Assembly: GCA_005223375.1 (NCBI GenBank) | Contig: RXOD01005847.1 | Coordinates: 1-12,279, forward strand | Reading direction: 5' to 3' | Source of the DNA: Amoebophrya sp. AT5.2 | Taxonomy: Eukaryota; Sar; Dinophyceae; Syndiniales; Amoebophryaceae | Length of the DNA stretch: 12,279 nt | Part shown: positions 1 through 8,666 of the stretch, in pieces | Layout: every line of letters starts with the position of its first letter | How positions within the stretch are numbered: the first letter of the stretch is position 1 | Program-made: the position numbers and the translations under genes | The notes under the pieces: model-generated | The model's database searches: none | What the model was told of the DNA's origin: nothing | Seen by the model: only the letters and a program-made list of their open reading frames with translations

Positions 1-319
1 TCCAAAAAAAAGCCGCATCCATAAAAATAGCTATTCCATCCTGATCCTGAATAACCTGATCCTGTCCGTTCTTTCATCTTTCTTTGCGCATATAATCAGG
101 ACCATATCTTCAAACGAGGTTGATGAAAATGAACTACACGCCGACGCCACAGCTTCATATAATCAAACCAACACCATGCAAGGTGTCGGGGCTTCTTTTT
201 TGTTCGCGTCGGTAATGCATATGCAAGCAATGGTGCAAAAAACAATCTTCATCCTCGCATATGATCCTTCGATCGCTAGGGCTAGAGCGCTCGATCACTG
301 CGGTTGTCTGCTATTGCAA
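1..319. other. 3' flank of the NTE gene, no gene seen
   Basis: AT-rich sequence downstream of the TGA stop of the minus-strand NTE gene. It should hold the 3' UTR and polyadenylation region, but I see no AATAAA on the minus strand. There is a 10-bp direct repeat, CCTGATCCTG, at 40-49 and 55-64. Short palindromes such as GCATATGC and GAGCGCTC also occur. No reading frame of note was found. Confidence 0.5.
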
Positions 320-3300
320 TCAGTCGCGCGGTTCCGATGATGCGCGATGCGCGTCCGCCAGCCCCTCCGAGATGTAGGAAGAACTTAGGCCCGAGCCGGC
401 GTCACTGTCTCTGCGGCTTCCCTCCCCCGCGCCCGCCCGCCCCACGGCGCCCGCTGCAATCGGTATCGCTGGGAAGGTCAGTTTGATTTGGTCCATGGAC
501 CGTTTTCGCCAGTCTCGATAGCTTGTTCGGCATTGGATTCCCAGCGCTTGCGAGACCGAAATCCGCCCCCCAACCCCTCCTCCCAAGCCCGCAGCCGGCA
601 GTGCCGCTCCTGTGGCACCTCCGCGGTTCTGAACACCAGCAACAAGGCCAGGACGTCCGTCCTCATCCTCGATACCACCACCTCCAACAGCAGCGTCCCC
701 CAGCACGACCACGTCCCCGGCCCCCTGCTCGTGGTCCCCTCGCGCCAGCGCGTTTTTCAGCAGCAGGCCCTTCTCCGTGGCGTCCATAAAATCCTCGAAC
801 AGGGGCAGCGCGTACTGGTACCCAACGTCGTACAACTCCTCGAACTTATCGAAATCCAGCAGTCCATACGGATCGATCGGCGGCCGCAGGCTCAGGTCCA
901 CGAAGGGAAAGAAGTCCTTGTGTTTCTGCACGTTCGCCATGTTCAGAATCCGGTCCGTCACCGCGGACGAGGTCGGGATCAGGGACTTCGCCTTCTCGTC
1001 GCCAAACCACTTGTCGTACAACAGCCGCCAGCCGCTGCAGGCGTCGCCGTAGTTCGGGTCGAAGTGGTCGTACAAACCAGCCACGTCCACCGTGAACACC
1101 ACGCCCGCGCCCAACGCCTGCGCGGTCTGGATCGGGAAGTTGTTCGCGTAGCAACCGTCGACGAGCAGGGACGTGACGTTGCCGTCGGCGTCCTTCTCCC
1201 CGGGGAAGGGCGGCACGAAGCCGACCAGCGACATGGACGCTCGCACCGAGCGCCAGAGTTCTCCGTCGCGGTGGATCACAGGCTCGCAGTTCAAAATGTC
1301 CAGGCTCGTGCACGCGAAAGGAACCAACAGGTCCTCCAGGTGCACGCGCGCGAAGGTCTGCTTCAGCAGCGTGTTGTGGAAGTTTCCGGAAAAGTAGGAA
1401 AGGATCGGGTAGGTGAGGTCGGAGTACATTTTGCTGCGCGTGAACTGGGTTTCGAAGATCCACTTGGCCTTGCGCACGCACACGTCGAAATCCGGGTACA
1501 TGGCGTAAATGCCCGCGGCCATGGACCCCATCGAGCAGCCGCACACGATGTCGACCGGAATCTGCAGTTCCCGTAGCGCCTGCAGCACACCAAAGTGCGC
1601 GTGGCCCTTGGCGCCGCCCCCGCCAAGGATGATCGCAATCGCGCGCTTGTGAACGATCCGCGCGCACCGGTCGAGGTCGTACGCGAGCAGCTGGTGGCTC
1701 TCGCTCTCGTTCTTGTCGAGCCTCGCGTGGTGCACGTACCGCATGCTTGTGTTTCCGTACTGCCGCAATTTCACAATGCGCATCTTCAAGTAGTGCCGCG
1801 TCGAGAACCGCCCTCGCAGGTTCTTTAACCCAGGCAACTTCTTCTCCATCTGCGCCTTCACCGCGTTGCGCATGCCGGGCCGGAGCATGTCTCGGCGCGA
1901 ACCGAACGTACCCTGGTCCAGCTGTCCCGGAGCGCCCGCGAGGTTCTGTTGGTCTGACTCGATGTACATCTGCGTCGCGAAATTTTCAATTTGCTTTTTC
2001 AGATTCTCGGCGGTGAGAGCGTTCTGCTGTAAGAGGGTTGATGCAGATGCTGATGGCGTACTATTGTTTTTGTTATTGATAGTCGTGTGGTGATCAGCAG
2101 GTGGGGCTGGCGCTGCACAGGCACGCGGCGAGGACGGTGGCGGAGAAAGAGTCGCCGACGCTGCAGCTGCAGGAGCCCCCGGCGACGCTCCTGTTGTATC
2201 CGGGCTGGCGTTCTCAACACCAACATCCTCGTTCTGTTCACCACGAGGCGTGCCTTGCCCTCCGTGGTCTTGCATGAGGTCGATTTCGTCCTCGTGCACG
2301 AGCAGAAATTCGACCGGGACGTGCTGCTTGATGTGCTTGAGCGCGAACAACTCGGCACTGCCGGCTTTTGGGTTCGGCGTGACGTCAGACTTGCGCACCG
2401 TGATCGCGACGAGCACGAGGTCTGCCTGCCGCAGGCAGACCCGCGTCCAGTCGGTCGGTGTTTCGTCGGCAACATAGAGCACACAATCGCAGCGTTCCTC
2501 GAGATCGCTCAGCATCTTCGCCAGCACGTGCCTTCCCAGCCGCCGTCTGGAACTGGATTCAACTGCTGCTGGTGGGGGCTCTGCGGCGGTTTTTCTCGCG
2601 AAGATGGAGGCTGCACTGGCGGCCGCTTTTGGCTGCAGCACGGAATGCTCCCTTAGTTGGTCCATGGGTGCGTCTGTGGGAATTGGCGTCCTGCTAGGGC
2701 GATCGCGAGGTGAAATCACCCTGTCGAGCTCGTCGAACGACCCTGAACGTCCACGGCCATCGAGAAGTCCTTCCCCGAGATCAGGGGACGGCACTGCTCC
2801 CGCCCCGCCCCCCATGATCGCGTACCATTTTTCTCCAACGTCAGCGAACCCAGTCAACTTCAGTGTAGGGCGCAGCTTCCCGATCGATTTCGCGAGCTGA
2901 CCGCCGCACTTGTCCCGAGTGATGGCGTCTGCAGGGACAAAACAGAGGGACGTCATGTGCGGCCACTCGTTTGTAGTGCGCACTATACTGCCGCCAGCGC
3001 CCCCTTTCTGCTTCGTGACGGGGATCGCGTCTTCGTCTTTCGCAAAGTCTTCTACGCCGGTATCGCCCTGCTTCTGACTCTGCGTACTAGAAGCCGGAAA
3101 GCTCTTGTCATTTCGCCGGTCGGGGTCGGAGCAGCCGTCAGCGTTGTCAGTCGTGCTGGACGGATTCGAAAGCGACTGAGCGTGCGGGGGAGTTTCGCCT
3201 TCTTTATCTTTACGTAGTAGCGACGGCGCTGAGTTCCAATTCGCGTTTCTGGTTAGGTTCTCTTGGCCCGATTCATTTTCATCCACGCTGCTCCCCGAGC

Positions 3301-5539
3301 GCGCCACGTTGCGATTTCGGTCGTCGTCTGCCGTTTCCGTGATAGTGATGATGTCATCCTCGTCGAAGACCCGTTTTGCGAAAGACCGAAGCTTCCCTTT
3401 CACAGCCCTCGAGGTCACGTTCATCTTCTCCCCAATTTGTGACTTCAGCTGTTCTGTATTCCGTGTGACGTTCTGCACTGCCGTCTGAAACGGAATGAAT
3501 CGGCCCAGGTTTGTCCGCGCGGCCTGCAGTCTGCCGGCAATCGAATTTGAGCCCCTGCGCACAACTCGTTCCGACCCAATAAATGCTGGTGACGCGGCTC
3601 TGCCGCTACTCCGCAGCTCCAAAGACGAGCTTCGCTGCCTTCCAGAAGCAAAACCCCGGCGCCGCACCAGCGACGAGCTGTCATTTTCAGCGCCGATCAT
3701 TTTTGGATCATTGCCACTTCTGAGCTCCCCGAAAGATTGCCCACGCCTCTGCAAGAGCCCCAGCCCACCATGGGGTAACTCTAACTCCAAGGAAAAGCGA
3801 TTCGTTGATGCGCCACGGTCCTGCTTCCCATTTCTGGTCCTCGCTTCCAGCTGGTCTTTCGACAGGAGATAGGTAGTGAAGTTCAGTATGCAGTGCGGAT
3901 GCTCCTGGGAGAGAATCTGCAGGAGCGTGCGACTGATGCGAACCACATGGGTGTCACGCGCAGCAAACGCCGTCGTCGTGTACGGCATGCGCGAAAAGCA
4001 CTCTGATTCGCCACAAATCCCGCCCTTCCGCACGATTTTGTACTGGGACGGATTGAGATATCGTGGCTGCTTGTCGTACAGTTGAAACCGCCTGCGGTTG
4101 TTCTTCGAGTTCGCCTTGCCTGCTGGGCTTCCGCTCCCAGCAGCATCACTGGTGTCTGCTGCTCCACCCAGACCCACATCCGAAAAACAAAAAGTATGCT
4201 GTAGCTGTCGTCCTCCTGCTCCGCCACCCCTGCCACCTTCTGAAAGCGCCGACTCAGGCACAAGCCACAGCTTCCCGCTGCTCACGATGTAGAAGCCCCT
4301 CGAGGAAGATTCGCCCTCGAGGAACACGGGTTTGCCGCCCGCGACCAGCCGCGATTCGACCGCCGCCTCGATCCGCCTCACTGAAGGCTTCACTTTCGGG
4401 ATGAAGGCTTGCAACAGATTCAGCGAGAGTTCGAGCGGGTGCTGCTGTAACAGTCGCTCGACCTCCTCCCGGTCGATCTGGATCAGGCGGCATTCGGTCT
4501 TGCACCGATACTGCGAATACTGCGGCATACAGGCCAGCACGGGAAGTACGCCGAGAAGTTCTCCTGGGACGGTGACTGCATAGGCAGCGCGCTGCTGCCG
4601 GGGTTCTTTCGTCGAAGCTTTTTCAAGGTCCTCACTGCGATCGATCTCGATGCGCCTTCGGTTGATTCCCGCCACGGGCGATCGAGTTGTACTTGTGCCT
4701 CCACCAAGTCCAGTCTGCTCATTCGGGCTCAATGTCGGCTGGCTTCCGGTTTCGCTTTCTCCATTTTTGCTACCCTTGCTGAGAGAACCGCGGCCAGACG
4801 CAACAGAAGTGGATATTGTGCTCCGGGTGTTCGTGCCAACGAACCGGCGGCGGTCTCGTTTGCCCCGTGGAAGAAAACTCTCCGCTTGTCCGCACAACAG
4901 AATCGAGAGATCCGAGCTCATACCCTCCTGCCCCTGCGTGATCTGTTCTGCATCGCTGACGTTGAGCAGTTCGCCGATTTTTCGGTCGACGAATCGCACA
5001 CGATCTCGGTTGCAGCTCCCGCTCGGGAGGCCCAGGCGAGCCTCCACGATCATGCAGGGATCAGACTCGTCAACCAACCGCGGTTCCCAGGACCGCGTCA
5101 TGCCTTGTTCTTCTTGAGCTCGTAGTTCCTCAAGTTGTCCTGCTTGTCCCGTATTTACGCCACGGAAGACCTTCTCGAAGCTGACGCCGATTTCCTGCAC
5201 GTCGCCTGTGTGCAACAGGTCCGCGCTTAGTCCGAAGTACTTGTGCAACGTGCTCACGACCGTGACCATGCGCGCCAGCAGGTGCCTGATCAATCCGAGC
5301 ATCGCGGCCGGATGCGCCGCCAGTGCAGGTAGAATCGCTCGGTCCGACCGCAGCACGTAGACCTCGCCGCCCCTGGCGGAGGTACAACGGACGCTGGACT
5401 CGTGCCGAAGAGAGGAGTCGTGGCGGAGAGGCGACCTCGTCTGATTCAGCTGGCCCTCTCCTTCACCAGCGGTCGTACCGGAGAGAGGGGGAGCAGGACT
5501 GCCAGTGATGATCGCCGCGAGCACGAAAAGAAACCCAAC
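320..5539 (-). CDS. PNPLA6: NTE gene, exon 3 (end of cNBD1, cNBD2, cNBD3, linker, patatin domain)
   Basis: This is an uninterrupted 1739-codon exon ending in TGA. Exon residues 1-110 complete cNBD1, ending in an STLHKYFGLS stretch like the family's LHNYLGL. cNBD2 spans about 165-385 and includes PGELLG. About 95 Ser/Arg/Gly-rich residues (~222-318) interrupt its beta-roll. cNBD3 spans about 386-560 and includes GGICGESE, with a ~70-residue Gly-rich insertion. Residues ~566-1290 are a mostly disordered linker with family islands such as WTRVCLRQADLVLV. The patatin domain begins near 1300. Its serine (in GCSMG) is encoded at 1532-1534 and its aspartate (in DGCYANN) at 1157-1159. The exon ends with a Gly-rich tail. 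The acceptor CTTCTTCACTTCAG sets the start at 5539. An initiator at the GTG at 5524 is not needed, since cNBD1 is only complete with the upstream exon. Confidence 0.93.
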   Translation of the reverse strand, partial: VGFLFVLAAIITGSPAPPLSGTTAGEGEGQLNQTRSPLRHDSSLRHESSVRCTSARGGEVYVLRSDRAILPALAAHPAAMLGLIRHLLARMVTVVSTLHKYFGLSADLLHTGDVQEIGVSFEKVFRGVNTGQAGQLEELRAQEEQGMTRSWEPRLVDESDPCMIVEARLGLPSGSCNRDRVRFVDRKIGELLNVSDAEQITQGQEGMSSDLSILLCGQAESFLPRGKRDRRRFVGTNTRSTISTSVASGRGSLSKGSKNGESETGSQPTLSPNEQTGLGGGTSTTRSPVAGINRRRIEIDRSEDLEKASTKEPRQQRAAYAVTVPGELLGVLPVLACMPQYSQYRCKTECRLIQIDREEVERLLQQHPLELSLNLLQAFIPKVKPSVRRIEAAVESRLVAGGKPVFLEGESSSRGFYIVSSGKLWLVPESALSEGGRGGGAGGRQLQHTFCFSDVGLGGAADTSDAAGSGSPAGKANSKNNRRRFQLYDKQPRYLNPSQYKIVRKGGICGESECFSRMPYTTTAFAARDTHVVRISRTLLQILSQEHPHCILNFTTYLLSKDQLEARTRNGKQDRGASTNRFSLELELPHGGLGLLQRRGQSFGELRSGNDPKMIGAENDSSSLVRRRGFASGRQRSSSLELRSSGRAASPAFIGSERVVRRGSNSIAGRLQAARTNLGRFIPFQTAVQNVTRNTEQLKSQIGEKMNVTSRAVKGKLRSFAKRVFDEDDIITITETADDDRNRNVARSGSSVDENESGQENLTRNANWNSAPSLLRKDKEGETPPHAQSLSNPSSTTDNADGCSDPDRRNDKSFPASSTQSQKQGDTGVEDFAKDEDAIPVTKQKGGAGGSIVRTTNEWPHMTSLCFVPADAITRDKCGGQLAKSIGKLRPTLKLTGFADVGEKWYAIMGGGAGAVPSPDLGEGLLDGRGRSGSFDELDRVISPRDRPSRTPIPTDAPMDQLREHSVLQPKAAASAASIFARKTAAEPPPAAVESSSRRRLGRHVLAKMLSDLEERCDCVLYVADETPTDWTRVCLRQADLVLVAITVRKSDVTPNPKAGSAELFALKHIKQHVPVEFLLVHEDEIDLMQDHGGQGTPRGEQNEDVGVENASPDTTGASPGAPAAAASATLSPPPSSPRACAAPAPPADHHTTINNKNNSTPSASASTLLQQNALTAENLKKQIENFATQMYIESDQQNLAGAPGQLDQGTFGSRRDMLRPGMRNAVKAQMEKKLPGLKNLRGRFSTRHYLKMRIVKLRQYGNTSMRYVHHARLDKNESESHQLLAYDLDRCARIVHKRAIAIILGGGGAKGHAHFGVLQALRELQIPVDIVCGCSMGSMAAGIYAMYPDFDVCVRKAKWIFETQFTRSKMYSDLTYPILSYFSGNFHNTLLKQTFARVHLEDLLVPFACTSLDILNCEPVIHRDGELWRSVRASMSLVGFVPPFPGEKDADGNVTSLLVDGCYANNFPIQTAQALGAGVVFTVDVAGLYDHFDPNYGDACSGWRLLYDKWFGDEKAKSLIPTSSAVTDRILNMANVQKHKDFFPFVDLSLRPPIDPYGLLDFDKFEELYDVGYQYALPLFEDFMDATEKGLLLKNALARGDHEQGAGDVVVLGDAAVGGGGIEDEDGRPGLVAGVQNRGGATGAALPAAGLGGGVGGRISVSQALGIQCRTSYRDWRKRSMDQIKLTFPAIPIAAGAVGRAGAGEGSRRDSDAGSGLSSSYISEGLADAHRASSEPRD

Positions 5540-6956
5540 CTGAAGTGAAGAAGGGCGTTGTAGTCATTCTCTCGGGTGGGTCTTCCTGTACCGTGAAGAG
5601 CTTCAACATTGGAGACGCGCGACGTCGGCGACCACGTCGTAAGCAACAAGTTTACATGTACAAGCTCGCTTTAGACAAGTAGCCGTGATGAAGGTGAACA
5701 GAGCTAACGCGGCTAAGGTACGTAAAAGTAAGCTAAGTACTTACTGGTGGCACAGGATGAGGTGGTGCTTTATTGATGATGAACGCGGGGAAGAAACGAG
5801 AAAACCAGACACGCACGCCTTGTTCTTACAATTGTATCTCCTCTGTGCAAGGCCATGGCTTGTGCCGGCGCTTCGTGTGCGAGGCCTCCTTCGAAGTGCG
5901 CCTCGAGGTCTTCTTCCACGATGGCCTGTCCCCGTTCGTTATGGTGTCGTGCGCCGAAAATCTGGAACTCCCCGCTTTTGACCAACAAAAAAGCGTCCCG
6001 AAGACCGCCCCGCCGGATCACAAAATCGCCCTGGCTGTATTTTCGCACCTCGACGTTGTTCGCCAGCAGCCGCAGGCAATCCTGGTCCTTCAACATGCGC
6101 AGAACTTCCCAGTCCTGGTAAAAGTTCATTTTGTCCGCAGCCGTAGTCGTTGCGAGAACAGGAGTGGTGCTGCGAGCAGTAGCGGGCGCGGACGCGAAGT
6201 CCTCGGCGGGACCACTGGCGCCCCTACCCTCCGGGTCGTTCGTGCCACCGCCAAAAACTGCATCGAACTTGTTGATCCCATCATCTACGTCCGCCCCAGC
6301 GCCGTACACTGGCGCCTCGGTAGTAGTGAATGTGAGATGCGGCGCGTTAGCGAGCGTATCCGCGGTCTCAGATTCGATATCTGAAAGGGGCGGATCGTCC
6401 AAGTCACCCTCGGAAGCGAGATCCTCTTCATCGTCACGCATGAAAGGGTCGCCCTGGTATAATCGAGATTTTTAGCATTACGGCGCTAAAGGTTCTTCTT
6501 TCGTCGTGAAAGCAAGCAACTTACATTAAAGCTCTGCAAGTCTGTCTCTGTGTAAGTATGTTAACGATTGTGGTGCTGCAGCTTTGGTGCCACTTATCAT
6601 GTGCTTTCCTGCGGTGCCTTTGCCTGTGGCATTGGCTCCGTTCGGTACTCGTACTGCCAAAGTCAAGTGGGAAAAGAGAAAGACAGGACACTCGAAAAAG
6701 GCCGACATCAAAGAAGCTGCACAAGAAATACTTAATAGAAAATGAAAAACAATACAATTTGCTCCCAGGCAAACAATGCCCAGTAATGGATTGCCGTCCC
6801 GATGACGTAGATGAGGAGGAGAGGGCCCCACCAGCGAACGTACTGCAAAAGCCATGCCGAAGCGTCAAATACCCACACGTAAGCTAGGAGACCGACGAGA
6901 GCCGTCCATTTCTGGTCCCAGACGAAGGAAGCGGCGCTCCCCACGTTCGCCGGCAT
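320..6956 (-). CDS. PNPLA6: Neuropathy target esterase-like lysophospholipase (NTE/PNPLA6 type), three-exon gene model
   Basis: The family deacylates phosphatidylcholine and lysophosphatidylcholine to glycerophosphocholine at the cytosolic face of the ER. The model joins 6756-6956, 5830-6453 and 320-5539 (all phase 0) into about 2014 residues, against roughly 1370 in human NTE. The order of parts matches the family: N-terminal hydrophobic segments, three cyclic-nucleotide-binding-like domains, a linker, then a patatin domain with GGGGAKG oxyanion loop, GCSMG nucleophile motif and DGCYANN aspartate motif. The extra length is low-complexity insertion inside cNBD2, cNBD3 and the linkers. The last two exons are certain, because the two halves of cNBD1 meet exactly at a good GT-AG intron. 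The first exon and the ATG at 6956 are inferred from hydrophobicity and phase. The next gene upstream, CC2D2A, lies 1.8 kb away on the same strand. Confidence 0.9.
5540..5829 (-). other. Intron inside cNBD1 of the NTE gene
   Basis: This is a 290-bp phase 0 intron with donor ATT|GTAAGA and acceptor CTTCAG|GTT behind a pyrimidine tract. Splicing joins HRGDTI to VGFLFVLAAIITG, matching the family order in cNBD1 (GDSVNSLLSILDVITG in animal NTE). Unspliced reading hits a TAA at about 5770. No long inverted repeat was seen. Confidence 0.9.
5830..6453 (-). CDS. PNPLA6: NTE gene, exon 2 (acidic linker and first half of cNBD1)
   Basis: This exon encodes 208 residues in phase 0. The first ~100 are acidic and Ala/Thr/Gly-rich, without recognisable domains. 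From MNFYQDWEVL onward the sequence is the N-terminal half of a cyclic-nucleotide-binding-like fold: helix, then RKYSQGDFVIRRGGLRDAFL and LVKSGEFQIFG, the usual beta-roll entry. The phosphate-binding cassette expected for true cNMP binding is not present in recognisable form, as is usual for NTE proteins. The upstream boundary at 6453 is the proposed acceptor TTATACCAG|GGC. If that acceptor is wrong, the ATG at 6441 would be the start of a soluble form of the protein. Confidence 0.85.
6454..6755 (-). other. Proposed first intron of the NTE gene
   Basis: This is a 302-bp phase 0 intron with donor CAAATT|GTATTG and acceptor TTATACCAG|GGCGAC. It removes the TAA that ends the hydrophobic reading frame. 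Its size matches the other introns of the window (202, 290 and 325 bp). The donor is weak, but it resembles the confirmed one (ACAATT|GTAAGA). This is an inference, not shown by homology across the junction. Confidence 0.5.
6756..6956 (-). CDS. PNPLA6: NTE gene, proposed exon 1 with two membrane segments
   Basis: This exon gives 67 residues from the ATG at 6956, which has A at -3 (GAAGATGC). Two hydrophobic stretches are visible, about residues 18-37 (TALVGLLAYVWVFDASAWLL) and 43-64 (starting WGPLLLIYVIGTAIHYW). Family NTEs start with one or two membrane segments ahead of cNBD1, so this is a sensible ER anchor. The frame joins exon 2 in phase 0 through a size-typical intron. I do not recognise the sequence itself. 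It could instead be a separate tiny membrane protein of 74 residues ending in TAA at 6732. Confidence 0.5.
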
Positions 6957-6986
6957 CTTCCGGCGCAGGAGCTGCAGGAATTGGAA

Positions 6987-7061
6987 TTATTCGACGAAGA
7001 GTGCTGCAAGTGCGTACTCGCAAGGAAACTCTGCCAAGAAGTTTTGTCGGCTCGTCCTCAT
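6987..7061 (-). other. Possible upstream ORF in the NTE 5' leader
   Basis: A 24-codon ATG-to-TAA frame ends 30 nt before the proposed NTE start and is in the same frame as it. It reads MRTSRQNFLAEF at its start. No intron that removes its stop keeps the frame (a 46-nt GT-AG option shifts it), so it is either a uORF or chance. Confidence 0.25.
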
Positions 7062-7256
7062 GGCGCGAGAATCTTCGGGACAAGCCAATGTGGTCTATCG
7101 CGCATCAGTTTCCGACCACGAATACCGTACCAGTGCGTAATTACTTGAACTTATATGATGTTTGTGCGAACGGAGTAGATATACTGTGGTGGATAGAAAA
7201 ATAACGTTGATTCTTGAACAAATCGTAGTCAAAGTCAGTCGGGGATTGGGTATGCG

Positions 7257-7317
7257 CCGTAACCGTATCGGTATCCGTATGGCGGGTCGTCTAAACCTAA
7301 AGCTAGCTAAAGCTAGA
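7257..7317. repeat. Short degenerate tandem repeats
   Basis: Two adjoining simple arrays: CCGTA repeated three times with spacers (CCGTAACCGTATCGGTATCCGTAT, from 7257), then CTAAA(C/G)CT units including two copies of CTAAAGCTAG around 7298-7317. The second array contains the palindrome AGCTAGCT. Function unknown. Confidence 0.6.
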
Positions 7318-8105
7318 ATATTGGATGTTGATGTTCGAGGTCCTCTAGCGATACAGACTCAAGGTCAAGTTTTAAATTACTTGATGGGAGTAGAAACAAA
7401 AAGAGCGTTTTCGCCTCGGACTCCGACGGCGTGGTTGATGAACATCCCACCTGCACGAGAGAATACACGCAATTTCGAGCTTCATTTTAGCTGCCTGCTC
7501 CTCAGAAAGAGGATGAAAAAAACGAGGAGCTGCAGAGAGAAATGAACTGCATCGGTGCCATTGGCGTGTTTGTTTTTTCACCGAGAAATGGACCGAGTCC
7601 ATCATCGCCAAAGCCACGCAACTGGGACAATAAACCTCAAAAATATCGACCGAAAGCAGCGATCAACACTGGCATGCCTTTTTGTCGGTTGGCCTCTCTG
7701 AGAACCGATCAGATGCAGATGGTACTAGATCAGAAGCACGACCGAGAATGCCCATGCTGCTGATGCACGCAGAGCAGATCTTGAGGACACATCTCTGCCA
7801 GTCGGGGGCGCCGTTACTTGTTTTCTTCGCCGCATTTTGTATGCGCTGGTGCAGGAGCAGCAGCTCCCGGCCTCGACAACTTCTTAGTTCCACATTTCAT
7901 CTGCGCACATATACTTCACGCACTGAAAAAAGACAGGCCGGCGCTTCTGTTGAGCAGCAAGCACAACGAACGTAAACAAGCAAGGGATCGATACTTGTAT
8001 ATCGGGGATAAAGAAGATACGGTAACGGTAAATCTAAATTCCTTCTAGTATAGCTCTGCGACGTCATGATGGTCTCGAGAGCTGCGGCCACCTTTGCTTT
8101 TGCAT

Positions 8106-8327
8106 ATGCAGCCTAGCTTTGAGCTGCTGTCGCGAGTCAATGAATCGGAAGAAGAAGTAATCGACCGCGCGCTCGCCCGCTTCAGGAGCGCAAGCGGCGT
8201 CGGCGTTCCGCCGACAGCCACTAGAAATAATTTGAAAAAAAACACTTTCTATACTTACTATTTGAGTATAGGCGTAGGTGATACAGCAAGTAGAAAGAGA
8301 GATCATATCATGGCGATACTGACGTAA
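8106..8327 (+). CDS. Doubtful small ORF of 73 residues
   Basis: An ATG-to-TAA frame starting MQPSFELLSRVNESEEEV. Its first 45 residues look coding-like: acidic, amphipathic, GC-ending codons. The rest is AT-rich and looks non-coding. It could be a real small gene or the first exon of one on the plus strand, but I recognise no family and no supporting signal. It lies between two convincing minus-strand genes. Confidence 0.15.
   Translation: MQPSFELLSRVNESEEEVIDRALARFRSASGVGVPPTATRNNLKKNTFYTYYLSIGVGDTASRKRDHIMAILT
8249..8271. repeat. Small hairpin in the intergenic region
   Basis: CTATACT (8249-8255) and AGTATAG (8265-8271) form a perfect 7-bp inverted repeat around a 9-nt loop. No U-tract or gene end is placed to make it a terminator. 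Confidence 0.4.
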
Positions 8328-8650
8328 GAAGCTCAGCGTCAGACAGCGGGAGCGGGCAGCGCTAGTATATAAATCTCAGCCAAAATATGGTTTGGATGGA
8401 GGTGGACACTTCTACGTATATTCTTTTTACCGAGCGATCGTCTCCAACCCATCTGTACCAAGCGACGCTCTGTCTTTGTGTCTTCGTCGTACACGTACAA
8501 GGAAAAGATTGCTGAGCGGCAGGGACAGGAGATAGAAATTCAACAGCGGCCAAAAAATATTGTACCACTTCTACCTCTACAACCACAGCTACGAGCTAGA
8601 AGTATTCGGAAACAGGTTCTTCCAATTGAAGTACTTTTTGCACACAACTG

Positions 8651-8666
8651 ATCTATCAATCTATCA
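8651..8666. repeat. Two tandem copies of ATCTATCA
   Basis: An exact 8-bp unit occurs twice in a row, about 105 bp downstream of the CC2D2A stop, in the likely 3' UTR. Probably simple sequence. Confidence 0.5.

Noticed and set aside
488..1576. 362-codon ORF on the plus strand
   Set aside because: It is antisense to the patatin domain. It is open because the real gene has GC-ending codons, and the product is rich in Arg/Val/His with no family match.
846..1667. 273-codon ORF on the minus strand in another frame
   Set aside because: It overlaps the patatin-coding frame and is Arg/Ala-rich, the usual shadow of a high-GC3 gene.
2087..2656. 189-codon plus-strand ORF
   Set aside because: Antisense shadow of the NTE linker; Arg/Cys-rich start and no recognisable domain.
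5446..5649. 67-codon minus-strand ORF at the start of NTE exon 3
   Set aside because: It lies in the wrong frame and spans the well-supported acceptor at 5540.
6954..7061. 46-nt intron joining the short upstream ORF to the NTE start exon
   Set aside because: The GT-AG pair exists but shifts the frame, so it would destroy the hydrophobic reading frame.
7300..7350. tRNA-like GTTCGAGGTCC string
   Set aside because: No 5-bp T-stem, no acceptor stem and no cloverleaf could be drawn around it.
7162..7545. 127-codon plus-strand ORF in the intergenic region
   Set aside because: It runs through the tandem repeats, has no family match and no coding-like codon bias.
7663..7975. Overlapping ORFs on both strands
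   Set aside because: Both under 100 codons, neither resembles a known protein, and neither joins the neighbouring genes by a plausible intron.
8365..8373. TATATAAAT as a TATA box
   Set aside because: It points along the plus strand, where only a 39-residue unrecognised ORF follows, and both real genes are on the minus strand.
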